Notes under the pieces: generated by a model
Databases searched by the model: none
What the model was told of the DNA's origin: nothing
Seen by the model: only the letters and a program-made list of their open reading frames with translations
Source: Aureococcus anophagefferens
Taxonomy: Eukaryota; Sar; Pelagophyceae; Pelagomonadales; Pelagomonadaceae
NCBI RefSeq assembly: GCF_000186865.1
Contig: NW_008705562.1
Location: forward strand, 1,539,372 to 1,603,371
DNA: 64,000 bases
Direction of reading: 5' to 3'
Shown: positions 17,969-26,639 of the stretch, piece by piece
Numbering within the stretch: position 1 is the stretch's first letter
How the letters are laid out: each line of letters starts with the position of its first letter
Made by a program: the position numbers and the translations under genes

Positions 17969-19069
17969 CTAGTGCTTCTTGTTCATGGCCTCGGCGAGGA
18001 TGCCGGCGGAGGCGAGGCAGACGCCGGACCAGCCCTGGAGGTTGAGGGAGTGGCCCTTGAGGACGATGGAGAGGAGGACGGAGAAGATCTTGCGCGTCGT
18101 CGTGACGGTCGTGCACACCAGGGGATCGAAGTGCGCGATGGTAAAGAAGATGAACGACTGGCCGATGGCGGAGCAGGCGCCGAAGCGGAGGATCTTGGCC
18201 CAGATCTCCGGGTTCTCGAGGCAGAACGCGAGGCCGCGGCTGACCTCGCCGCGCGTCAAGGCGAAGGCCGCGGCCGTCGCGAGCATGTAGGCGTTGGTCC
18301 AGAACATGTAGTCGTAGGGCTTGGGCTTGATGCCCCGCGCCGCCGTCGCCGTCTTGACGCGCTTCTGGATGCCGCCGGTGACGCCGTCGAAGACCAAGGA
18401 CGACGCGATGAACGCGAAGCCGAGCGCGGAGGACGCGGCGCCGGCGCCCTTCTTCTTCGACAACGAGACGACGGCCGTGCCGGCGACGATCATGGCGACC
18501 TGGGCGTACTGGCGCAGGCTGTACGTCGCGCCCCCCAACAACAGCGACCCCGCCATGACCGGCACCATCTTGCCGCTCTTCGCGAGCGTCGCCACGGGGA
18601 AGCTCACGCCGTTGGCCAAAGCCGCGTTCGTGCAGTACTTGGCGAGCACCTGCGACGCGCCGCTCAGGGCGAAGAGCTTCTGGGGCAGGCCCTTGGTGCC
18701 GCTCGTCGCCACGAGGCCGCCGAAGCCGACGGCGACGTTGCACAGCGCCTCGAGCACCTGGAGGAACCAGACCTCCTTGAACTTGCCGCCGTCGGCGCTC
18801 ACGTAGCGGAACACGTCCTCCTGGAGCGACCCGTAGTAGAGGAAGGCCGCGTAGATGCCGCCGGCGCCGAAGAGCAGCTTCAGCGTCTCCGTCGGCGGCG
18901 CCGCGACGGCGGCGCCGCCCGTGACGGCCGTGGCCTTGCGCGGCGCGAGGGACGAGGCCTTGGGCGTCGGCGCGAGCTTGCCATTGGCGGCGAGCGCGGT
19001 GCACGCGAGGACGGCGAGGCGGAACATGCTCTTCAGCCGGCGATCTCGATGGCTGCTGGGGCTCAACAT
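17969..19069 (-). CDS. SLC35B/UAA-type nucleotide-sugar (or ATP/ADP) transporter
   Basis: A multi-pass membrane protein of about 366 residues with some ten hydrophobic helices. The C-terminal block IGQSFIFFTIAHFDPLVCTT, then TVTTTRKIFSVLLSIVLKG and LQGWSGVCLASAGILAE, matches the UAA/SLC35B1 family, where TTTRK is diagnostic. These proteins exchange UDP-sugars, or ATP/ADP in the ER, across endomembranes. Two starts are possible: ATG 19069, or ATG 19027, which begins with a signal-like MFRLAVLACTALAANG. The latter would fit heterokont ER or plastid entry, although an FAP-type motif is absent. The gene is divergent from the neighbouring glycosyltransferase gene, with a short shared promoter (about 120 bp), which is consistent with co-use in glycan synthesis. 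Substrate unknown. Confidence 0.8.
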   Translation of the reverse strand: MLSPSSHRDRRLKSMFRLAVLACTALAANGKLAPTPKASSLAPRKATAVTGGAAVAAPPTETLKLLFGAGGIYAAFLYYGSLQEDVFRYVSADGGKFKEVWFLQVLEALCNVAVGFGGLVATSGTKGLPQKLFALSGASQVLAKYCTNAALANGVSFPVATLAKSGKMVPVMAGSLLLGGATYSLRQYAQVAMIVAGTAVVSLSKKKGAGAASSALGFAFIASSLVFDGVTGGIQKRVKTATAARGIKPKPYDYMFWTNAYMLATAAAFALTRGEVSRGLAFCLENPEIWAKILRFGACSAIGQSFIFFTIAHFDPLVCTTVTTTRKIFSVLLSIVLKGHSLNLQGWSGVCLASAGILAEAMNKKH

Positions 19070-19188
19070 CAAGGAATCAATGCGGCATCATCGGCATCGC
19101 GGACGTTGTGGCTCTTCGCCTCGCGCTGGTGCCAGTGGTGGCCTTGCTGCGCCGTGGCAACAGCGCGAGCCACGCCAGCACAGCAGCG

Positions 19189-20553
19189 ATGGACCGCTCC
19201 GTGGACCTCTACATCAACTACGTCGGCGAGCCCGAGCTGACGCTGAAGATGACGCTCAAGCTGGCCAAGTGGGGCCCCAGGCCCTGCGGCGCGCTCGTCG
19301 CCGCCTTCGCCAAGTCGGCGCGCGGCAAGGTCGGCGAGCTGGACGCGGCGACGCTGGCCATCGAGCGGGACGGCGCCGCCGTCGCGCCGGCGACGCCCGT
19401 CGCCGACCTCGTGCGGTCGGCGAAGGCGCTCCACGTCGTGCTGCGACCCGCGGCGCCGCCGGCGGCCGCGAAGGCGCCGCGGCGGCGGCGGCTCGCGCCG
19501 GAGCCGGCGCCGGTGAAGGTCGCCCTCATCTGCCAGCTCAAGGACGCGTCCGTGCGGCTCAAGTCCTTCCTCGACTACCACCTCGCGCTCGGCTTCCGGC
19601 GGATCTATCTCTATTTCGACGACCCGTCCGAGGCGGACGACGTCGAGTTCGCCGAGTCCTACGGCGGCGACCGCGTCGACGTGCGCGTGCGCGACGCGGC
19701 CCTGCTGCGCGAGTGGGCGGCGCTCCGGGGCTGGGACCGCCTGAAAAAGTTCGCGGGCGGCGACGTGCAGGTGCGCCAGATGCTCAACGCGCTGCACTGC
19801 CTCGCGCGGGCGAAGGCCGACGGCATGGACTGGCTGCTGCACGTCGACAGCGACGAGCTCTTCCACCCGGGCCCCGGCGAAACGTCCATTTTGCCCCACT
19901 TCCGCTACCTCCAGGACTCGGGGTGCCAGCTCTTTACGTACTACAACTTCGAGTCCGTGCCGCGGACGCCGCTCGAGGGCGGCGAGCGCGACTGCTTCCG
20001 GACGGTCACTGTTTTCAAGCGGTCGCGGTGCCTCACGCCGGCGACGGCCGCCGCGGACAAATGTTTGGAATTTTGGAAGTCGCGGTCGCCGATGAAGGAC
20101 CTCTTCCTCTTCTACCAGAACGGCAAGTCGGCCGTGCGCTGCGACTGCGACGCCGTGCCCGTCTCCGTCCACGTCTGGTCGCCCGTCGACAAGCGCCTCC
20201 TCCACGCCCTGGGGCGCACGAACGACCACCGGAACCAGGGCATCGACTACGACGGCTCCGTGCAGTGCCGCGTGCTCCACTTCGCGTGCACGGACCCGAA
20301 AATGCTCTGGCGCAAGTACGACACGCTCGGCGACTTCCCCAACGCCTGCGTCGCCGACACGGTCGAGCACGAGAAGCTCATGTTCCACTGCGTCTGCCGC
20401 GACGCGTACGTGAAGCACCGCGGCGACGACGACCGCGGCGAGGCCGCGCTCGCCGACCTCTTCCGCCGCTCCGTCGCCCTCGACGACGACGACGAGATCG
20501 AGGCGCAGATCGCCGCGGGCGTGCTGGAGCGCGTCGACTTTATCCCATTTTGA
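19189..20553 (+). CDS. GT92/GT2-like glycosyltransferase with N-terminal ubiquitin-like region
   Basis: A 454-residue protein. Residues ~1-85 (VDLYINYVGEPELTLKMTL...IERDGAAVAPATPVADLV) look like a ubiquitin-type beta-grasp fold, with a predicted hydrophobic strand ending ALHVVLRP. A short basic linker follows. The catalytic domain starts KVALICQLKDASVRLKSFLD, continues YHLALGFRRIYLYFDDPSE, and carries the DxD in DWLLHVDSDELFHPG. These are features of GT92 and related GT2-type enzymes (DUF23/Glyco_tranf_2_4). No membrane anchor or signal peptide is seen, so it may be cytosolic. I use the ATG at 19189, because only a GTG lies upstream. The DNA transposon begins 15 bp after its stop, so the transcript's 3' UTR is likely transposon-derived. 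Confidence 0.75.
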   Translation: MDRSVDLYINYVGEPELTLKMTLKLAKWGPRPCGALVAAFAKSARGKVGELDAATLAIERDGAAVAPATPVADLVRSAKALHVVLRPAAPPAAAKAPRRRRLAPEPAPVKVALICQLKDASVRLKSFLDYHLALGFRRIYLYFDDPSEADDVEFAESYGGDRVDVRVRDAALLREWAALRGWDRLKKFAGGDVQVRQMLNALHCLARAKADGMDWLLHVDSDELFHPGPGETSILPHFRYLQDSGCQLFTYYNFESVPRTPLEGGERDCFRTVTVFKRSRCLTPATAAADKCLEFWKSRSPMKDLFLFYQNGKSAVRCDCDAVPVSVHVWSPVDKRLLHALGRTNDHRNQGIDYDGSVQCRVLHFACTDPKMLWRKYDTLGDFPNACVADTVEHEKLMFHCVCRDAYVKHRGDDDRGEAALADLFRRSVALDDDDEIEAQIAAGVLERVDFIPF

Positions 20554-20568
20554 GCCGCATGTTGCAGT

Positions 20569-21081
20569 TTGAGGGGGGGAATTGGCCAAATTGGCCGGAT
20601 TGGCCGCGTCGGACGTACGCCGTCGGACGGCAGCCAACCGCGATCGGACGATCGGACGAAGAGCCAACCGCGATCGGACAAGGACGAGGCCATTGGACGA
20701 ACCCGCGGCCATTGGACGCGACCCCCGGCCATTGGACGTAAAAGACATCCATTGGCTACGATCTCGCGACGTTGTGGGCAGCGTCTGGGGCAGCCCGCTC
20801 GCGAGCGGCGACGGCCCGGAGCGCGTCGATTCCATGGGAGTGGCCAACGCCGCCCTCCCACCCGCCCAAGACCTCGACGCCGATGAACCAGAACTTCCGA
20901 TCCGCGGACTGCCGCCGTTCTGCAGACATCGATCACTGCGACTGCGGCGCGCGTCCCCACCCGATTTTTGCAGCTCCGGATTTATACGCCTTCACAGGAC
21001 ATGGGAACAACACATCATCTCTGTGCGGTCGCCCTACGGCTGACTTGGGTTCGAATTTCTCCCACGCGCGCGACGACGACG

Positions 21082-21125
<44 letters not shown>

Positions 21126-21482
21126 CGACCGACCGACCGACCGACCCCCAAAAGTAGGTTGCAAGGGCTTCGCCGGGGACCCGAAGGGACTCGCCCGGCA
21201 CCTCCCCTAAGCCCCAATATTTTTTTTTTTTAATTTTACCCCCCGTACCTTGGCGCTCGAGACGGCCTCTCCGGCTGGTAGTCCTCGTACTAAGCCCGCG
21301 ACGCCGCGCACCGTCGGTTTTTACGCGTCGGCCAGATCGGCGCGATCGGACGATCGGACGATCGGCCAGATCGGACGATCGGACGAAGCCCATCGGACGC
21401 ACGGCCAATCGCCGTTGGACGTGGCCAATGGGATTCGGCCAACGCGGCCAATCCGGCCAATTTGGCCAATTCCCCCCCTCAA
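20569..21482. mobile_element. 914-bp non-autonomous DNA transposon (MITE) with 41-bp perfect TIRs and 8-bp TSD
   Basis: Both ends carry a perfect 41-bp inverted repeat (20569-20609 and 21442-21482) starting TTGAGGGGGGGAATTGGCC. It is flanked by an identical 8-bp direct repeat GTTGCAGT at 20561-20568 and 21483-21490, the expected target-site duplication. The interior has repeated GATCGGAC and GGCCATTGGACG units near both ends and a (CGA)n(CGG)n(CCGA)n microsatellite in the middle. I see no transposase reading frame, so it is non-autonomous. The 8-bp duplication is typical of hAT elements and equals that of the introners here. It fills almost all the space between a glycosyltransferase stop (20553) and the thioesterase start (21526). 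Confidence 0.88.
21071..21146 (+). repeat. Compound microsatellite (CGA)n(CGG)n(CCGA)n
   Basis: Short tandem repeats run directly into one another: CGA units, then about fourteen CGG units, then CCGA units. They lie inside the 914-bp transposon. A 12-nt T run follows at about 21219-21230. Confidence 0.95.
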
Positions 21483-21525
21483 GTTGCAGTCGTAGTGCAG
21501 GCTTCTTGAATTTCCGAGGGCGACG

Positions 21526-22554
21526 ATGATGAGACCACTCCTCGTCACTCGTTGCAGCAGCAGACTGAACGCAATGGCGCGCCTTATGACGGGCGCGGCG
21601 AAGCAGACGCAGAACCTCGTCACTCGTCGCGCCGCGCGCCAGCTGACGGGCACGGCGAAGCAGACGCAGAGCCTCGTGAAGCACTTGACGGTGCGCGAGG
21701 TCGCCGCCGGCCGGTTCCAGGGCAACAGCGTGGAGCTGGGCTGGGGCCGCGTCTACGGCGGCCAGACCATGTCCCAGGCCCTCGACGCGGCGCACCGCAC
21801 GGCGCCGGGCCGCGTCGTCCACAGTTTCCAAGCCTACTTCTACCGGCCGGGCCGCACGGACGAGCCCATGGATTTTTCCGTCGAGGCGCTCAGCGACGGC
21901 CGCGCGCTCGCGTGCCGCCGCGTGACGGCGTCGCAGAAAGGCGTCGACATCTTTTCCATGCTCTGCAGCCTGCAGAGCGCGTCCGCCGCGCCGGCGCGGC
22001 CGCTCGAGCACCAGCGGCCGCTCACGGCGCCGGCGCCGGACGACTGGCGGCCCGAGGCCGTGCCGACGCTCCAGGAGCGCATGCGGCCGCACGAGGCGCT
22101 GTTGCCGACGCCGCTGCGGAAGATCTACCTCAACGACGCCTCGCCCTTCGTGCTGCGCCAGCGCGACTTCACGGCGCCGTCGGAGACGGGCGCGTCGGAG
22201 CCGGCGACGAGCTCGTACCTCAAGCTCGCGGCGCCCGTCGGCGACGACGCGGCGCTCCACGCGCGGCTGCTGGCCTACATCTCGGACTGGGGCTTCATCT
22301 CCACGGCCCTACGTCCCCACGAGGGCATCAGCAACTACGCGCGCGGCGTCCAGCTCGCGACGATCTCCCACGGCGTCACGTACCACCGCGCGGACCTCCT
22401 CCGGCTCGACGAGGACTACGTCCTCGTGCGCCACCGGTCGCCGTCGGCGTCCCAGGGCCGCGGCTTCGTCGTGGCCGAGTTCTTCGCGCGGGACGGCACG
22501 CTCCTCGCGTCCGCGCAGCAGGAGGGCGTCGTCCGCGTGCTCATGGATAAGTAG
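21526..22554 (+). CDS. Acyl-CoA thioesterase II (TesB/ACOT8-like)
   Basis: A 342-residue double-hotdog thioesterase that hydrolyses acyl-CoA to free fatty acid and CoA. The N-terminal hotdog has GRVYGGQTMSQALDAAHRT and VVHSFQAYFYRPG. The C-terminal one has LLAYISDWGFISTALRPH, with the conserved Asp of TesB, and GVTYHRADLLRLDEDYVL. Family members act in peroxisomes or mitochondria. The C-terminus (VLMDK) lacks a clear peroxisomal SKL-type signal. The N-terminus carries a duplicated segment (MTGAAKQTQNLVTRRAARQL followed by TGTAKQTQSLV) of about 20 residues with basic character, perhaps a mitochondrial presequence. Its start lies only 43 bp after the end of the transposon, so the element probably forms its promoter and 5' leader. 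Confidence 0.88.
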   Translation: MMRPLLVTRCSSRLNAMARLMTGAAKQTQNLVTRRAARQLTGTAKQTQSLVKHLTVREVAAGRFQGNSVELGWGRVYGGQTMSQALDAAHRTAPGRVVHSFQAYFYRPGRTDEPMDFSVEALSDGRALACRRVTASQKGVDIFSMLCSLQSASAAPARPLEHQRPLTAPAPDDWRPEAVPTLQERMRPHEALLPTPLRKIYLNDASPFVLRQRDFTAPSETGASEPATSSYLKLAAPVGDDAALHARLLAYISDWGFISTALRPHEGISNYARGVQLATISHGVTYHRADLLRLDEDYVLVRHRSPSASQGRGFVVAEFFARDGTLLASAQQEGVVRVLMDK

Positions 22555-22611
22555 CGCGTTTTTTTCAAACGAGAGCGACCTCTACAAAAAAAGAAGGGGG
22601 GGGCACCAAGC

Positions 22612-23955
22612 TCACTCCCCGGTGTGCTTGAAGCGGTTGTCGCTGCTGATGAGCTCGACGAAGCTCTTGTGGTCGCCGATGGTGACGGACGTGCCCGTCT
22701 CCGCGGCGCCGTCGTCGGCGGGCCGCGGCACGAAGCCCGGGAAGGGGCACTGCTTCGCGAGGGCCGCGTCGGCGGCGGCCTTCTCGTCGCCGCGCTGCTG
22801 GTCCGCGAGGCGGTCGAACTCCTCGCGGCCCGCGTCCGTCTTGAGCGACGCCAAGAGGCCGCTGAGCAGGCCCTCGAGCTGCGCCTCCTGCGCCGGGTCG
22901 CCGGTGATCGGCGGCCGCGGCGCCGCCGGTGCCGCGGCGTCGTCGACCTCGTCGAGCATCTTGCACAGGCCCTTGAGCGAGCTCGCGAGCTCGAGCTGCG
23001 CGACCATGCCCGCCATCGGGTCCGCCGCGGGCGCGGGCGCGGCCTCGAAGGCCGCGGAGCCGCCGCCGCGGCCGGCGACGAAGGCGTTCGTCGTCGGCGC
23101 CGAGAGGCTCACGGTCGTCTTCGGCTTCGGGGCGCCCATGGTCACGCCGGTCGCGCCGTCGAACGACAGCTGCATCGTCGCCGCTCGCGTCTTCCGGTCG
23201 CAGTCGAAGACGGTCACGAGGGGCCCCCGCTGGGCGTAGCCCCGCCGCTCGAGCGCCAATCGGTCGCCGGCGCGCCACTCGGGCACCTCGACGCAGCAGG
23301 CGCCGCAGCCGTTCGCGCGCGCCGCCGACTCCGCGGTCCGGAGCGCGGCCTCGGCGACGTCGGCCGCGTCGTCGCGCGAGACGTCGCCGGCGACGGCGAG
23401 GTGCTCGAAGAGGGCGACGCGGCCCGACGTCGCCGCGCCGACGTAGGACACGCGGACGCAGGCGAGGACGGCCTCGCCGACGACGGACTCGACGACGACC
23501 CACTGGCCGCCCGGCGACGCGAGCTGCCGCGCGACGCCCGCCTCCGTGACCGTCGGCCCGGGGCCGCTGCGGAAGGCGTCCGGGCCGGCGAAGTCGCCCG
23601 CGTAGTGGGCGTTGACGACGGCGCAGATGTCCGCCGCGTCCTCCGGGTCGCACGCGACGCGCACGTCCCAGCCCCGCTTGCTCCCGAGGCCGCGCCGGCT
23701 CTGGAACCGCGGCACCGTGTCGTCGACCATGGACGGCACCGCGTCGTCGCCCAGCGACGTCAGAGGCGCCGTGAAGGTCGCGTCGCTCAGGGACAGCTTC
23801 GTCTTCGGCGGCGGCGGCGGCGGCGGCGGCGCGACGCCGTAGGCCTTGGCGGCGAGGAGCTCCGCCTTTTTCGCCCGGAACTCGGCCTCCGTGAGGATGC
23901 CCTCGTCGTAGAGGGCCTTCGTGTCGCGGAGCGCCTGCACGCGGGCCGGCTCCAT
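22612..23955 (-). CDS. SHOCT-like / GNAT-like protein
   Basis: A 447-residue protein. The first ~32 residues (RVQALRDTKALYDEGILTEA, then EFRAKKAELL) match the SHOCT helical motif, a short oligomerisation module. After a proline run, residues ~95-230 look like a GCN5-type acetyltransferase fold: WDVRVACDPEDAADICAVVN, PGGQWVVVESVVGEAVLACV and a helical segment then YAQRGPLVTVFDC. The acetyl-CoA loop (Q/RxxGxG/A) is not clearly visible, so activity is uncertain. The C-terminal ~180 residues are low-complexity and helical, ending SFVELISSDNRFKHTGE. The gene is convergent with the thioesterase, 57 bp between stops. Substrate and role unknown. Confidence 0.62.
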   Translation of the reverse strand: MEPARVQALRDTKALYDEGILTEAEFRAKKAELLAAKAYGVAPPPPPPPPKTKLSLSDATFTAPLTSLGDDAVPSMVDDTVPRFQSRRGLGSKRGWDVRVACDPEDAADICAVVNAHYAGDFAGPDAFRSGPGPTVTEAGVARQLASPGGQWVVVESVVGEAVLACVRVSYVGAATSGRVALFEHLAVAGDVSRDDAADVAEAALRTAESAARANGCGACCVEVPEWRAGDRLALERRGYAQRGPLVTVFDCDRKTRAATMQLSFDGATGVTMGAPKPKTTVSLSAPTTNAFVAGRGGGSAAFEAAPAPAADPMAGMVAQLELASSLKGLCKMLDEVDDAAAPAAPRPPITGDPAQEAQLEGLLSGLLASLKTDAGREEFDRLADQQRGDEKAAADAALAKQCPFPGFVPRPADDGAAETGTSVTIGDHKSFVELISSDNRFKHTGE

Positions 23956-24083
23956 GGCGGCGCGAGGCGTCGAAGCGCGCGAAGCAGGTGAGCTGCCACA
24001 AGCCGAGCCGGGCAGGACGATGGTGATCTTGACGGTGCCGACGACGTTGCCTTGGCGGCCACCACCGCCGCGCGCGCCGCAAG

Positions 24084-24803
24084 ATGGCGCAGCCGCTGGT
24101 CACGGGCCACAACGTGTCGTTCGTCGCGGTCGCGCGCTTCGTCGACAGGACCGTCGTCGCGTGGTGCAGCCACGGCGCCAACGTGGACCTCGCCGGCGTG
24201 CGGACGGTGCTGGACCCCGCGTCCATGCAGCACATCGAGCGCGACAAGCACTACAACTTCGCGTCGGCGGGCGTCGCCTGGCACCTCACGAGCGACGGCG
24301 ACACGTGGATCTACGTCGCCATCACGGCGACGGACTACCCGCTGCGCCACGCGTCGGGCCTCCTCGGCGAGCTCAAAGGCGCGTTCGCGCCCAAGGCGAC
24401 CAAGGGCCTGAACACGCGGCTCGCCGGCGGCCTCAACGGCGACCTCCAGCCCAAGTTCAGCCGCCTCTGCGCGCGCTACGACGACCTCACGCAGGTCGAC
24501 AACATCCACGCGACGCTCGGCAAGGTCGAGGCCGTCAAGGTCGTCATGCAGGACTCGATCGAGCTCGCGCTCCAGAACTGCGTGTCCCTCGAGGCCATCG
24601 ACCAGAAGGCCGACGAGCTCCAGAGCCAGGCGGGCATGTTCAAGAGCAAGGCGAAGAAGCTCCGGTCCCAGATGTGGTGGAAGAAGTGCAAGATGCAGCT
24701 CCTCATCACGTTCCTCGTGCTGACGATCATCGGCGTCATCGTCATCATCATCATGGCCTACACGGGCGCGTTCAAGGACAAGGACAAGAAGAAGGACAAG
24801 TAG
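24084..24803 (+). CDS. Longin-type R-SNARE (VAMP7-like) with Asn at the zero layer
   Basis: A 239-residue tail-anchored protein. The N-terminal ~120 residues form a longin domain (SFVAVARFVDRTVVAW, HYNFASAGVAWHL, DTWIYVAITATDYPLRHAS). Residues ~135-200 are the SNARE helix (starting QVDNIHATLGKVEAVKVVM). A hydrophobic anchor (MQLLITFLVLTIIGVIVIII) and a lysine-rich luminal tail follow. Aligning the SNARE helix with VAMP7 puts residue 165, Asn (codon AAC at 24576-24578), at the ionic zero layer where R-SNAREs have Arg. It should mediate fusion in the endolysosomal or secretory pathway. The anchor and longin domain are clear; the zero-layer swap is visible but the alignment is by hand. Confidence 0.88.
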   Translation: MAQPLVTGHNVSFVAVARFVDRTVVAWCSHGANVDLAGVRTVLDPASMQHIERDKHYNFASAGVAWHLTSDGDTWIYVAITATDYPLRHASGLLGELKGAFAPKATKGLNTRLAGGLNGDLQPKFSRLCARYDDLTQVDNIHATLGKVEAVKVVMQDSIELALQNCVSLEAIDQKADELQSQAGMFKSKAKKLRSQMWWKKCKMQLLITFLVLTIIGVIVIIIMAYTGAFKDKDKKKDK

Positions 24804-25186
24804 GCGCCCGGACGTCGTAACGGGGCTCGGTCGTTCTTGGTGCTGCGCGGGGGTTCTGGCTCGAAAGCACGCGTGCGCACGCACGGGATGCGCCGCACGC
24901 CTGCGACACCACCCGTCTTACAAGCGGCGCCTCAAAACGCGCGCCGGAAGTCCTTACGAGCAGGAACTAGCACCAGCTACAACAACAACATCTAAAACCC
25001 GTATCTTCTCGTTAAAACTTCAGCATCGATTCGAGTGTGCACAGCCTTGGCCGCGGGCTGGGCACGAGCTGGGGCTCCCGGCCGCGTACTATTCAGGCGC
25101 AACACACGACGAGCTTGGGGAGCGCCTCGCGCAGCCCACATCGTGCGGCGCGCTGCACATCAAAACCTTCAGTGGGGATCCCAGAG
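24804..25186. other. Intergenic, no gene supported
   Basis: 383 bp between the R-SNARE stop and the start of the two-pore K+ channel, both on the plus strand. The segment 24900-25030 is locally A/C-rich and could hold the promoter. No RNA gene or repeat is evident. Confidence 0.6.
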
Positions 25187-26605
25187 ATGTCGTCGGCCAT
25201 GTACCAGAGCGACCACCGGCGGCGGCTCAGCGCGGACCACGCGCGCATGATCGCCAAGGAGGAGGCGACGCTCCTCGACACGCTGGAGATCGACGCCGGC
25301 GCCGACGAAACCGACCATCACGACCACTTCCTCGACGTCCTGACGAACATGCACGCGCTCTACATCTTCTGCGCGGGCTTCTTCGCCTGCGGCGTGGCCT
25401 ACACCATGTATTTCGGGATCCGCGTCATGCAGTGGCCCCTGCTGCGGAGCGTCTTCTTCTTCGCCATCACCGTGAGCACGACCGGCTACACCGACTTCGA
25501 CGCGTCCGATAGCGCGCGGGAGACCAAGTGGCTGATCGCCTACATGTGGGTCTGCGTCCTCGTCTGCGGGCTGGGGCTGGGCGTCGTCATCGCCTTCGCC
25601 CACGAGAACTTCGAGTCGGGCATGGCGAACATCACGGCGTCGACGTACGAGGAGGAGGAGGCGGAGAAGGCGTCGACGGGCGGCGAGAAGGAGGCGCACG
25701 CGTCGCGCATCGTGGCCCACGCGCGGGCGAAGATGCGCAACCTGAACCATCGCCTGGTCATGGAGTTCGCGCAGCTCGCGCTTTTGTACGTGCTGGGCGT
25801 CTTCGTCATCATGCGCTGCGAGACGCACTGGGACATCCTCCAGGCGGCGCTCTGGGCGACGGAGTCGCTGACGACCATCGGCTACGGCGACGTCATCCCC
25901 GAGTCGAGCGCGGGCATGGCCTTCTCCGTCGCCTACCTGCTCGTCGGCGCGGCCATGTTCGCGCGGATCATCGCGTTCATCAGCATGTACCCCTCGACGG
26001 CGTTCGAGCTCGGCGAGCTCGTCGAGATCATGGAGTCCGTGGGCATGCGGCGGCGGAAGAAGGGGCCCCTCCACGCCCTGGGCAAGCCCGCGGCCTGCAA
26101 CGACTGCGCGTCCGACGACCCGCGGCGGGGGATCACGGCCGCGGCGGAGCCCGGCCGCATCCACGACGACGTCCTCGCGGAGATCTGGACGCTGCGCGAC
26201 GACAGCAAGCGGCGCCTCCAGAAGACGCACAGCAGCCAGCGCCTCATGGTCAAGTCGCTCCGGGACAAGGGCCACCTGCCCGAGGACCTCGACGACGCCG
26301 CGGGCGACGGCCGGCTCCACCGGCCCGAGTTCATCCTCCACTTCCTGCAGATGATCAAGAAGGTCGACCCCAACGACATTCTGGACGCGTCCGACTTCTA
26401 CAACTCGCTCTGCGAGCACAACCCCAACGCCGCGGAGCACGGCGTCACGCTCGACGAGGCGCGGCACGCGACGGACCGCTTCAACCGCATGGCGGCCTAC
26501 GAGTCGAACCGGCCCGCGTCGCGCGGCGCCATCCCCGAGGACGCGCCCGTGCCCTTCCAGGACGACGCCGCCTACCAGGCCGAACTCAAGGAGGGCGATG
26601 TTTAA
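25187..26605 (+). CDS. Two-pore-domain K+ channel
   Basis: A 472-residue protein with two pore loops. Helix 1 (LYIFCAGFFACGVAYTMYF) is followed by pore 1 FFFAITVSTTGYTDF, then helix 2. A long acidic/basic linker leads to helix 3, pore 2 ATESLTTIGYGDVIPES, and helix 4. Pore 2 has a canonical TIGYGD filter, whereas pore 1 reads TTGYTD, with Thr in place of the second Gly. The C-terminal ~190 residues include a region (PEFILHFLQMIKKVDPND, then ILDASDFYNSLC) that may be a degenerate EF-hand, as in plant TPK channels. I use the ATG at 25187; only a GTG is found upstream in frame. Expected to set K+ conductance of a vacuolar or plasma membrane. Confidence 0.82.
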   Translation: MSSAMYQSDHRRRLSADHARMIAKEEATLLDTLEIDAGADETDHHDHFLDVLTNMHALYIFCAGFFACGVAYTMYFGIRVMQWPLLRSVFFFAITVSTTGYTDFDASDSARETKWLIAYMWVCVLVCGLGLGVVIAFAHENFESGMANITASTYEEEEAEKASTGGEKEAHASRIVAHARAKMRNLNHRLVMEFAQLALLYVLGVFVIMRCETHWDILQAALWATESLTTIGYGDVIPESSAGMAFSVAYLLVGAAMFARIIAFISMYPSTAFELGELVEIMESVGMRRRKKGPLHALGKPAACNDCASDDPRRGITAAAEPGRIHDDVLAEIWTLRDDSKRRLQKTHSSQRLMVKSLRDKGHLPEDLDDAAGDGRLHRPEFILHFLQMIKKVDPNDILDASDFYNSLCEHNPNAAEHGVTLDEARHATDRFNRMAAYESNRPASRGAIPEDAPVPFQDDAAYQAELKEGDV

Positions 26606-26639
26606 AAAAGGTCGAATTGGAGGTGCGAATTGGGGGGTC

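Noticed and set aside
20990..21060. Possible tRNA gene, because of a B-box-like GGTTCGAAT near 21046
   Set aside because: No A box, no matching acceptor stem and no cloverleaf could be formed in the flanking 80 bases. The motif lies inside the transposon.
20569..21482. CRISPR-like or satellite array, because of repeated GATCGGAC and GGCCATTGGACG units
   Set aside because: The units are irregular in length and spacing and sit inside a transposon with inverted ends. There are no unique spacers, and the genome is eukaryotic.
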